Positions 53,103 to 60,157 of a DNA stretch of 64,000 nt are shown piece by piece. Positions within the stretch are counted from its first letter, which is position 1. The number at the start of each line of letters is the position of its first letter. This stretch comes from Herbidospora solisilvae (GTDB taxonomy: Bacteria > Actinomycetota > Actinomycetes > Streptosporangiales > Streptosporangiaceae). The position numbers and the translations under genes were made by a program. Location of the stretch: assembly GCF_009901565.1 (NCBI RefSeq), contig NZ_WXEW01000009.1:1-64000 (forward strand), read 5' to 3'. The notes under the pieces were generated by a model, which worked only from the letters and a program-made list of their open reading frames with translations, did no database searches and was not told where the DNA came from.

Positions 53103-53440
53103 GAGACGGGACGGATCTCCACGATCGGGCACGCGGGCCATGACCTGGCCGTCTTCAACGCCTCGTCGAGATCGGCCACCTCGATCTCCGCGAACCCGGT
53201 CACCACCTCCTTCCCCTCCACGAACGGCCCGTCGGTCACCACGGGCTCCTCGCCCCGCCGCAGCCGCATGGTGGTCGCGGTGTGCGCCGGAGCCAGATAC
53301 GTGTGGTGGGTGATCTTGCCGGCGTGTTCGGCGAACCAGCGGCCGACCGCCGCGTAGGCGTCCTCGCGCTCCAGATCGCCCATCGCCTCCAGTTCCTCGG
53401 CGAACTCCTCGGTCTCCACGAACATCAGGACGTACTTCAC
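53099..53440 (-). CDS. YCII/DGPF domain protein, ECF42 partner
   Basis: The 113 residues form an alpha-beta dimeric-barrel protein with the diagnostic 'TDGPF' motif ('EEPVVTDGPFVEGKEVV') and the opening 'KYVLMFVETEEFAEEL'. DGPF proteins are the conserved neighbours of ECF42 sigma factors, though how they affect the sigma factor is not settled. The GTG start follows AAGGAG. It heads a two-gene unit with the sigma factor. Confidence 0.9.
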   Translation of the reverse strand: MKYVLMFVETEEFAEELEAMGDLEREDAYAAVGRWFAEHAGKITHHTYLAPAHTATTMRLRRGEEPVVTDGPFVEGKEVVTGFAEIEVADLDEALKTARSWPACPIVEIRPVS

Positions 53441-53483
53441 CTTCGGTCTCCTTCGTAACGACGCCTCACCTGAAAGACGATCG

Positions 53484-53508
53484 GGAACCTGCCCACCACG
53501 ACGACGTC
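53484..53508 (+). promoter_or_regulatory. Possible ECF-type promoter upstream of the TlpA-like gene
   Basis: GGAAC (53484-53488) and CGTC (53505-53508) are separated by 16 nt, the general form of ECF sigma promoters. It points to the thioredoxin-like lipoprotein gene starting at 53558. Whether the neighbouring ECF42 factor or another recognises it is unknown; such a short match can arise by chance in this GC content. Confidence 0.3.
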
Positions 53509-53557
53509 ATCGACTTGTAAGGGTCGCCGCTCGTCGAGACGATCTACGGTGACGGTC

Positions 53558-54067
53558 ATGAAGTCGCTCACTTCGTTACTCACGGCGGCGGCGCTCGTCC
53601 TGACGGCCTGCGGAGGCCCCGCCGGTGATCCGGTCGCCTCGGCGCCGTCGGCCTCCGCCGAGGCGCTGCTCGGCTTCACGGCGACCGGGCTCGACGGGAC
53701 GGCGTTCGACGGCAGGAGCCTGGCGGGCAAGCCGGCGGTGTTGTGGTTCTGGGCGCCGTGGTGTCCCAAATGCCAGGCCGAAGGGCCGGCGGTCGCCAAG
53801 GCCGCGCAGAAGTACGGAGGCAGGGTCGCCTTCGTGGGCGTGGCCGGTCTCGACGACGACAAGGCGGCGATGGAGAGGTTCGTCGCCCGCACCGGGACCT
53901 CGGGCATCGTCCACCTCGACGACCGCACGGGCGCGCTGTACCGGAACTTCGAGGTCACCTCGCAGTCGTCCTATCTGATCCTGAACGCCCAGGGCGGCGC
54001 CCACTCCGCGGTCGGCCCGCTGGACGAGGCGGAGTTGTCCGCCCTCGTCGACGAGCACGCCCTGTAG
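53558..54067 (+). CDS. TlpA-like thioredoxin-fold lipoprotein
   Basis: The 169 residues include a lipoprotein signal with lipobox LTAC (Cys18), a short Ala/Ser tether and a thioredoxin fold with the redox motif WCPKC (Cys69, Cys72). It should act outside the membrane as a thiol reductase or oxidase. The next gene encodes a CcdA/DsbD-type membrane electron carrier, the usual partner that keeps such a protein reduced. ATG 53558 was chosen over GTG 53549; neither has a strong site. Confidence 0.87.
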   Translation: MKSLTSLLTAAALVLTACGGPAGDPVASAPSASAEALLGFTATGLDGTAFDGRSLAGKPAVLWFWAPWCPKCQAEGPAVAKAAQKYGGRVAFVGVAGLDDDKAAMERFVARTGTSGIVHLDDRTGALYRNFEVTSQSSYLILNAQGGAHSAVGPLDEAELSALVDEHAL

Positions 54068-54973
54068 ATGGACGGCGTCGCTCTCGCGCTGGCCGCCGGG
54101 CTGGTGGCGGCGTTCAACCCGTGCGGCTTCGCCATGCTGCCCTCCTTCCTCGCCCTGCTGGTGTCCGGGCCGGGCGGGACGGTGCGGGCGCTGCGGTTGT
54201 CGGCCGCGATGACGGCTGGGTTCGTCACCGTCTTCGGCGTCTTCGGTTTCGTGATCAGTGTGGCGACCGCGCCGATCCAGGGGCATCTGCCGTGGGTCAC
54301 CGTCGTGACCGGCGGGGTGCTGGTCGTCCTGGGCGGCTGGCTGGCGTCCGGCCGGGAGTTGTCGTTGCCGATCCCGCGGCTCAACGTGGGCGGTCCGTCC
54401 GGCTCGTTCCTGGCGCTGTACGGGTACGGCGCCTCCTACGCGGTCGCCTCGTTGTCGTGCACCGTCGCGCCGTTCCTGGCCGTCACCGGGTTGGTGTCGG
54501 GCGCGGGTGACGTGGTGGGCGGGCTGATGGCGTATATCGCCTACGGCGTCGGCATGGGACTGGTCGTCGGGCTGCTGGCGCTGCTGGTCGCCCTCGCCCG
54601 GGAAGCGGCCGTCCGCAGGACCCGCGCGATCCTGCCCCACGTCTCGCGGGCGAGCGGGGTCCTCCTGCTGCTCGCGGGCCTGTACGTCGCCTATTACGGC
54701 TGGTACGAGCTGCGCGTGAACGCGGGCGGGACGGCCGCCGACCCGGTCGTCGGCGCGGTCACCGAGGTCCAGGGCCAGGTCACCGCCTGGCTCGGCACGG
54801 TCGGCGTCTGGCCGATCGCCGTGGCCTTCACGCTGACGGCCTTCCTGGCGGTCGTCGTGCGCACCATCTCTCGTAGGCCGCCACGGCGGTGGGCAGTGTG
54901 GGGAACAGGTGGTCTTCGCCGATCGACGTGGTCAGGCCGTAGGCGTCCAGGGAGTCGCGGAGGTCCTGTTTGA
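54068..54973 (+). CDS. CcdA/DsbD-family membrane thiol-electron carrier
   Basis: The 301-residue protein has about six to seven helices and the paired cysteines of the family: 'AAFNPCGFAMLPSF' in helix 1 and 'VASLSCTVAPFLA' in helix 4. It transfers reducing power from cytoplasmic thioredoxin to the lipoprotein encoded immediately upstream. The last ~35 residues after the final helix are basic and atypical and are read from DNA that is antisense to the SulP gene (146-bp overlap). The ATG directly follows the upstream stop. Confidence 0.87.
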   Translation: MDGVALALAAGLVAAFNPCGFAMLPSFLALLVSGPGGTVRALRLSAAMTAGFVTVFGVFGFVISVATAPIQGHLPWVTVVTGGVLVVLGGWLASGRELSLPIPRLNVGGPSGSFLALYGYGASYAVASLSCTVAPFLAVTGLVSGAGDVVGGLMAYIAYGVGMGLVVGLLALLVALAREAAVRRTRAILPHVSRASGVLLLLAGLYVAYYGWYELRVNAGGTAADPVVGAVTEVQGQVTAWLGTVGVWPIAVAFTLTAFLAVVVRTISRRPPRRWAVWGTGGLRRSTWSGRRRPGSRGGPV

Positions 54974-56519
54974 CCCGGGCGAGGCCGAAGACGATCCCGC
55001 GTCCGGCGAGTTCGGCGCGCAGCGTCTCGACGGCGTCCAGGGCGGTGATGTCGACCTCGACGTTGGCCTCGACGTTGAGCACGAACCAGCGGACCGGCCC
55101 GTCGTGGTCGTCGACCGAGGCCAGGGCGCGGCGGCGGAAGTTCTCGGCGTTGGCGAAGAACAGCGGCGAGTCGTACCGGTAGATCACCAGGCCGGGGACG
55201 GTGCGGGCCTGCGGGTAGTCGTCGACGTCGTGCATGCCGGCCAGGCCGGGGACCACGCCCAGGACGGCGTCGTGCGGGCGGGCCACCCGGGCCAGCATCT
55301 CGGCGACCGACAGGGCGACGGCGAGCAGCACCCCGTACAGGATGTCGAGGAGCAGCACGCTCAGGCAGGTGGCCACGGCGAGGACCAGCTCGCTGCGGCG
55401 GAAGCTCAGCAGGCGGCGGAACTGGCCGACGTCGATCAGGCGGGTCGCGGCGAACACGACGATCGCGCCGAGGGCCGCCGCCGGGAATCCGGCCAGCAAC
55501 GGCCCCGCGACGACCAGTACGACGAAGACGGCGGCCAGCGTCACCAGGGTGTAGACCTGCGTGCGGGCGCCCGCGGTCACGGCGAGGGCGGTGCGGCTGC
55601 CGCTGCTGCTGACGGGGAAGCCGCGCAGCAGCCCGGCGCCGATGTTGGCGAACCCGAGCGCGAGCAGTTCCCGATCGGCGTCGATCCGCTGGTTCTCGCG
55701 GGCCGCGAACGAACGGCCGGTGAGCACGTTGTCGCTGAAGCCGACCAGCAGCACTCCGGCCGCGGGCAGGACGAGCCCGCTCCACCCGGACGGCTCCGGC
55801 AGCGCGGGCGCCGGCAGGCCGGTGGGGATCGGGCCGATCACCTCGATCCCGGCCCGGTCCAGGCCGAACACCGCGACGGCGCCGGTGGCCAGCAGCACCG
55901 CCAGCAGGGGGCCGGGGAAGGCGGGCAGCAGCCGGTCGAGCAGGAAGAGGAAACCCAGCACGACCGCCGCGAACAGCAGCGTCCACCAGTCGATCGCCGC
56001 CATGCCGGCGGCGAAGGACACCACCTCTTCGGCGAAGGTGTCGCCCGAGACGGGCACGCCGGTGATCCGCTCCACCTGGCCGATGATCATGATCAGGCCA
56101 AGGCCGGTCAGATAGCCGACCAGAACGGGCCGGGAGAGCAGATCGGCGACGAACCCCATCCGCACCAACCGGCAGCCCAGGGCGAGCGCGCCCACCAGGA
56201 TGGCCAGGACGGCGGCGAGCTGGGCGTACCGGGCGGGATCCCCGGCCGCGAGCGGGCCGATCGTCACGGCGGTCATCAGCGCGGTCGACGACTCGGGCCC
56301 GATGGACAACTGGCGGGAGGAGCCCAGGAACGGGTAGAGCGCCAGCGCCGGGAGCGCCGCCCACAGGCCGGTCACCGGCGGCAGCCCGGCCACGGTCGCG
56401 TACGCCATGACCTGGGGCACCAGATAACCCGCCACCGTGAGCCCGGCGAGCACGTCGCCGCGCACCCATTCGCGCCGGTAGTTCCGCAGGTCGGCGATGA
56501 CCGTCGGCATCTGGATCAT
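54828..56519 (-). CDS. SulP family anion transporter with STAS domain
   Basis: The 563-residue protein has about 12-14 helices of the SLC26/SulP fold ('GYLVPQVMAYATVAGLPPV', 'FPVSSSGSRTALAVTAGA') and a cytoplasmic STAS domain (~425-550, 'NVEVDITALDAVETLRAEL'). Substrates of bacterial members are sulfate, bicarbonate or dicarboxylates. No neighbouring gene fixes the choice. No ribosome site precedes ATG 56519 or the in-frame ATG 56510. Its last ~48 codons lie antisense to the CcdA gene. Confidence 0.9.
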   Translation of the reverse strand: MIQMPTVIADLRNYRREWVRGDVLAGLTVAGYLVPQVMAYATVAGLPPVTGLWAALPALALYPFLGSSRQLSIGPESSTALMTAVTIGPLAAGDPARYAQLAAVLAILVGALALGCRLVRMGFVADLLSRPVLVGYLTGLGLIMIIGQVERITGVPVSGDTFAEEVVSFAAGMAAIDWWTLLFAAVVLGFLFLLDRLLPAFPGPLLAVLLATGAVAVFGLDRAGIEVIGPIPTGLPAPALPEPSGWSGLVLPAAGVLLVGFSDNVLTGRSFAARENQRIDADRELLALGFANIGAGLLRGFPVSSSGSRTALAVTAGARTQVYTLVTLAAVFVVLVVAGPLLAGFPAAALGAIVVFAATRLIDVGQFRRLLSFRRSELVLAVATCLSVLLLDILYGVLLAVALSVAEMLARVARPHDAVLGVVPGLAGMHDVDDYPQARTVPGLVIYRYDSPLFFANAENFRRRALASVDDHDGPVRWFVLNVEANVEVDITALDAVETLRAELAGRGIVFGLARVKQDLRDSLDAYGLTTSIGEDHLFPTLPTAVAAYERWCARRPPGRPSA

Positions 56520-56521
56520 GA

Positions 56522-56536
56522 CTGTCAGTGTGACAG
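56522..56536. promoter_or_regulatory. Short dyad directly upstream of the SulP start
   Basis: CTGTCA (56522-56527) and TGACAG (56531-56536) surround GTG just 3 bp before the SulP start codon. It could be an operator over the start region or a hairpin in the leader; no regulator is evident nearby. Confidence 0.35.
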
Positions 56537-56742
56537 CCTAGGTGAGGACCTCGACCAGGGGATGCCGGACGGCCGGGCTCGTGCCGATCGGATACCCAGG
56601 CGCAGGATGACCTGGGGTTGTTCGCCGCCGCGCGACTCCCGGCGGACCACACCCACCGGCCTGTCGTCGTCGGCGAGGACCGTCACCTCGGTGATGTCGC
56701 GACCGCGTTGCGGGCCATCACCTGTCCGACCCTGATCGACAC
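56525..56742 (-). pseudogene. Short decayed gene, possibly a CBS-domain remnant
   Basis: GTG 56742 has a GGGGG site upstream and opens 'VSIRVGQVMARNAVATS', which stops after 19 codons (TGA 56683-56685). Immediately after 'NAVA' a second frame continues 'DITEVTVLADDDRPVGVVRRES' down to a stop at 56525. Joined, the two resemble the start of a CBS-domain protein. Too little remains to be sure of the family. The region fills most of the 320 nt between the SulP and flavin-protein genes. Confidence 0.35.
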
Positions 56743-56839
56743 AGGACCGCCCCCTTTCGAGAATGGGGCCGACGGTAGAATGTGAGCTGGTTTCTTTCTT
56801 CCTGGCAGACCGTCGTCATCCGGAAAAAGGGGGATCGCG

Positions 56840-57274
56840 TTGAATACGAGGCGTGATACCGGTGCGAACGCGCTCGAAGAGCTGACGGAAGAAGAGTGTC
56901 TCCAGCTCGTCGGCCCTGGTGGGGTCGGCCGGGTGGCCTTCGGCGGAGTGGCCGGGCCGACCGTATTCCCGGTGAATTACAAATTGGTCGACGGCCGGGT
57001 CGTGTTCCGAATCCGCAAAGGCGGGACCATGGACGAGAGTCTGCAATCCGGAATCGACGACCTGGAAGTAAAAATCGCCTTTCAAGTCGACCACATAGAC
57101 GAGGAAATGCGCGACGGATGGAGCGTGCTCATCCAGGGGCCCGCTCACCACGTCACGGAAACCGAACTGCGGGCGACGTCGGCGGACGTCGACTCCTGGG
57201 CCGGAGACGATCGTGACCACTACGTGCGCCTCACTCCGCAACAAGTGACCGGCCGCCGCATCAACCGGCTCTAG
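56840..57274 (+). CDS. Pyridoxamine 5'-phosphate oxidase family (FMN/F420-binding split barrel) protein
   Basis: The 144-residue split-barrel protein has 'LTEEECLQLVGPGGVGRVAFGG', 'FPVNYKLVDGRVVFRI' and 'GWSVLIQGPAHHVTE', as in the PPOX-like family that binds FMN or F420 or acts as a heme/flavin-reducing helper. It starts at TTG 56840 behind AAGGGGG. Its codons include AAA, ATA and GTA, lower in GC than its neighbours, hinting at a different history or weaker selection. Confidence 0.83.
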   Translation: MNTRRDTGANALEELTEEECLQLVGPGGVGRVAFGGVAGPTVFPVNYKLVDGRVVFRIRKGGTMDESLQSGIDDLEVKIAFQVDHIDEEMRDGWSVLIQGPAHHVTETELRATSADVDSWAGDDRDHYVRLTPQQVTGRRINRL

Positions 57275-57309
57275 ACCGGACCGCAGCCGCACGCGGCGCC
57301 GTCTCAGGC

Positions 57310-58278
57310 CTACAGGTGGTTCCTGGCCAGGCCGGCGGGGGTGTCGCGGGCGCCCGTGACCGCTCCGGCCGGGACGGCCTCGTCCAGGGCCTTCAGTTCG
57401 GCGGTGGTGAGCGTGATGTCCATCGCCGCCGCGTTCTCCTCCAGGTAACGACGCCGCTTGGTGCCGGGGATGGCGACCGCGCCCTGGGCGGCGACCCAGG
57501 CCAGCGAGATCTGCGCTGGGGTCGCGCCCCGTCCGGCCGCCACGGCGGTGACGCGGTCGACCAGGTGCTGGTTGGCGGCGATGTTCTCCGGGGTGAACCA
57601 GGGGAGGGTGCGGCGGGCGTCGTCGGCGTCCAGGTCGTCCACCTTGCGGATCCCGCCGCCCAGCAGGCCCCGGCCGATGGGGGAGAAGGCGACCAGGCCG
57701 ATGCCCAGCTCGTCGGTCACGTCCTTCACGCCGTTGTGGAGCAGGTCGGGGACGAACAGCGACAACTCCGACTGCACCGCCGCGATGGGGTGGGTCGCGT
57801 GGGCGCGGCGGATGGTGGCCGGAGCGGCCTCCGACAGGCCCAGGTGGCGCACCTTCCCGGCGGTGACCAGTTCGGCCATCGCGCCGACGGTCTCCTCGAT
57901 GGGCACGTCGGGGTCGACCCGGTGCAGGTAGTAGAGGTCGATCACGTCGACTTCCAGGTGGCGGAGGGAACGTTCCACCGCGCGGCGCACGTGGGCGGGG
58001 CTGCCGTCCATCACCGCGCCGTTCTCGAAGTCGAGGGCGAACTTGGTGGCGATGGTGATCTCGTCGCGGCGCGCCCCCAGCGCCTTGGCGATCAGCTTCT
58101 CGTTCTCGTAGGGGCCGTAGGCCTCGGCGGTGTCGATGTGGGTGACCCCGAGGTCGACGGCCCGGTTGAGGGTGGCGATGGCCTCGGCCTCGTCGCGGGT
58201 GCCGTAGAAGGCGCTCATGCCCATGGCGCCGAGGCCCTGGGGGGAGACGCGGAGTGCTCCGAGACTGACGTCGTTCAT
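57310..58278 (-). CDS. Aldo/keto reductase
   Basis: The 322-residue AKR barrel has 'HIDTAEAYGPYENEKLIAKAL' (Asp and Tyr of the tetrad), 'ATKFAL' (Lys), 'YYLHRVD' (His) and 'AIPGTKRRRYLEEN' for NADPH binding. It resembles the AKR13/YakC-like subgroup. The gene overlaps the upstream MerR gene by 4 bp and should be co-regulated with it; an aldehyde or quinone stress response is plausible. Confidence 0.9.
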   Translation of the reverse strand: MNDVSLGALRVSPQGLGAMGMSAFYGTRDEAEAIATLNRAVDLGVTHIDTAEAYGPYENEKLIAKALGARRDEITIATKFALDFENGAVMDGSPAHVRRAVERSLRHLEVDVIDLYYLHRVDPDVPIEETVGAMAELVTAGKVRHLGLSEAAPATIRRAHATHPIAAVQSELSLFVPDLLHNGVKDVTDELGIGLVAFSPIGRGLLGGGIRKVDDLDADDARRTLPWFTPENIAANQHLVDRVTAVAAGRGATPAQISLAWVAAQGAVAIPGTKRRRYLEENAAAMDITLTTAELKALDEAVPAGAVTGARDTPAGLARNHL

Positions 58279-58679
58279 GTGCTGGATGCCTCGTATCTGG
58301 TGATCTTCGCTTCGATGGCGCGCAGGTGGCGCTGGGTGCGCCGGACCTCGGCGAGCACGCGTTCCCGGTGCCGGGTCAGCAGCTCCAGGCGCTCCTTCTC
58401 GGTGCCGTCGCGGCGGCACAGGTCGGCCATGCGCCGCATGTCGGCGATCGACATGCCGGTCTCGCGGAGCATGACCAGGCCGCAGATCCAGGCCAGGTCG
58501 CCCTCGTGGTAGCGCCTGCGGCCCCCGCTGTCACGCGGCGTGGGGTCCAGGAGCAGCCCTTCGCGCTCGTAGTAGCGCAGGGCCTCGACCCCGACCCCGG
58601 TCAACCGGGACACCTCGGTGATCGACAGGCCCTCGGGCGGCACCTCCACGGTGACCTCGGGAAGCAGAACCTCGCTCAT
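58275..58679 (-). CDS. MerR family transcriptional regulator
   Basis: The 134-residue protein has the MerR winged helix ('LSITEVSRLTGVGVEALRYYEREGLL', ~18-45), 'DSGGRRRYHEGDLAWICGLVMLRETGMSI' and a C-terminal dimerisation coil ('RHRERVLAEVRRTQRHLRAIEAKI'). No cysteine-based metal site is present, so a small organic inducer is likely. Its promoter carries a dyad in a 19-bp spacer, as MerR activators require. The likely start point coincides with the ATG. Confidence 0.9.
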   Translation of the reverse strand: MSEVLLPEVTVEVPPEGLSITEVSRLTGVGVEALRYYEREGLLLDPTPRDSGGRRRYHEGDLAWICGLVMLRETGMSIADMRRMADLCRRDGTEKERLELLTRHRERVLAEVRRTQRHLRAIEAKITRYEASST

Positions 58680-58685
58680 GCGTCC

Positions 58686-58716
58686 ACAGTGCCACCTGTA
58701 GCGCACTACAGGTCAA
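58686..58716 (-). promoter_or_regulatory. MerR-type promoter with dyad in a 19-bp spacer
   Basis: On the minus strand TTGACC (58711-58716) and CACTGT (58686-58691) are 19 nt apart. The perfect dyad ACCTGTAG (58694-58701) / CTACAGGT (58706-58713), with a 4-nt centre, fills the spacer. That over-long spacer plus central dyad is the hallmark of MerR-activated promoters. The predicted start falls on the A of the MerR ATG at 58679, so the message may be leaderless. Confidence 0.65.
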
Positions 58717-58807
58717 ACCTGGACCGCTCGTATGGGAGTACTCCAGAGGTGATATTTCATGCCTAAATGTCCGTTTTCCGGCCCATAAATCGGTAAGGAC
58801 CAACCAC

Positions 58808-60157
58808 ATGAGCTGGTGGCATCGCAGCTCGATCCGCTTCCGCCTGGCCGTGGTGGCGGCCGCCGTCATGGCCTTGTTGTGCACGGCCATGGCCGTGTTC
58901 ATCGTGGTGATGGTCCGGCAGACGGCCATCGACCAGCGGACCGAACAGCTCTTCGCCAACGCCATGAACATCGGCGCCCAGCTCCGCCAGAACGTCCCCG
59001 ACCTGAGCGAGAGCAATCCCGGGCAGGTGGTCCAGGTGTTCGACCCCACCGGGACCATGGTGGCGGCCACCCCCGAGATGGCCGACAGCCCGCCGATGAC
59101 GGGCCTGCGGCCGGAGCCCGGCACCTACGCGACCACCACCACCTGCGACGCGCAGGTGTTCCCCGGCGGGTGCATGATCGTGCTCGCCTACCCGGTCCAC
59201 CGGGACGACGGGGTCTGGCGGCTCAACGTGGCGGTCCCCGCCCTTCCCTGGTACGTCAGCCCCCAGCTGATCGTCCCGCTCACCGTCACCTGGGTCCTGA
59301 TGGTCGGCGCGGCCGGGGTCGGCAGCTACCGGATCGTGGGCAAGACCCTGCAGCCGGTGGGCGGCATCACCGGCACCCTCCGCCGGATCACCTCCAGCGA
59401 CCTTCGGCACCGGGTGCCGGTGCCGAAGTACCACGACGAGCTGCGGGACCTGGCCGAGACCGCGAACCGGACCCTCGACCGCACCGAGAGGGCGGTGGAG
59501 AAGCAGCTCCGCTTCGCCTCCGACGCCTCCCACGACCTGCGCAGCCCGCTGACCGCCATCCGGACCCGGCTGGAAGAGGCCATGATGGACCCGGAGGACG
59601 CCGACTGGCCCCGGACCGGCGAGGCCCTGCTCGACAGCGTCGACCGCATGCAGGCGTTGGTCGACGACCTGCTGCAGGTGGCCCGCCTGGACGCCGGAGT
59701 CTGCTGCCGCAAGGCGCCGATCGACCTGACCGAGCTGGTGAGCGGCGAACTGAAGCACCGCCGGACCAGGACCGAGCTGCGCCAGTGCCTCGCGCCCGGC
59801 GTGATGGTGGAGGGCTCGCGGATCGAGCTGACCCGGCTGCTGAACAACCTGCTCGACAACGCCGAACGGCACGCGGTGTCCCAGATCACCGTCTCGTTGA
59901 CGCGGAAAGACGGCCAGGTGGTGCTGGAGGTCGGGGACGACGGCGAGGGCATCGCCCCCGACCAGCGGGAGGCCGTCTTCCAGCGCTTCACCCGCCTGGA
60001 GGCCTCCCGTGTCAAGGACCCCGGCGGCACCGGCCTCGGGCTCTCCATCGCCCGGCAGCTCGCCCAGGCCCACGGCGGCACTCTGACCGCCGAGGACAGC
60101 GACCGCGGGGCCCGGCTCGTCCTGTCCCTGCCCGCCCTGGTGGGGAAGCGGGACTAG
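58808..60157 (+). CDS. Sensor histidine kinase
   Basis: The 449 residues comprise two membrane helices (~11-36 and ~155-178) flanking a ~115-residue outer sensor domain with two Cys ('TCDAQVFPGGCMI'), HAMP (~178-230), HisKA with phospho-His242 ('SDASHDLRSPLTAI') and HATPase ('LLNNLLDNAERHA', 'DDGEGIAPDQRE', 'GGTGLGLSIARQLA'). No response regulator gene is adjacent. It is convergent with a related kinase gene with which it shares the CTAG stop tetramer. AAGGA lies 8 nt before the ATG; a GGAGTACTCC palindrome lies at 58735-58744. Confidence 0.92.
   Translation: MSWWHRSSIRFRLAVVAAAVMALLCTAMAVFIVVMVRQTAIDQRTEQLFANAMNIGAQLRQNVPDLSESNPGQVVQVFDPTGTMVAATPEMADSPPMTGLRPEPGTYATTTTCDAQVFPGGCMIVLAYPVHRDDGVWRLNVAVPALPWYVSPQLIVPLTVTWVLMVGAAGVGSYRIVGKTLQPVGGITGTLRRITSSDLRHRVPVPKYHDELRDLAETANRTLDRTERAVEKQLRFASDASHDLRSPLTAIRTRLEEAMMDPEDADWPRTGEALLDSVDRMQALVDDLLQVARLDAGVCCRKAPIDLTELVSGELKHRRTRTELRQCLAPGVMVEGSRIELTRLLNNLLDNAERHAVSQITVSLTRKDGQVVLEVGDDGEGIAPDQREAVFQRFTRLEASRVKDPGGTGLGLSIARQLAQAHGGTLTAEDSDRGARLVLSLPALVGKRD

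Noticed and set aside
53437-53958. Minus-strand 173-codon frame over the TlpA-like gene
   Set aside because: Antisense to a gene with lipobox and WCPKC motif; no start signal or family.
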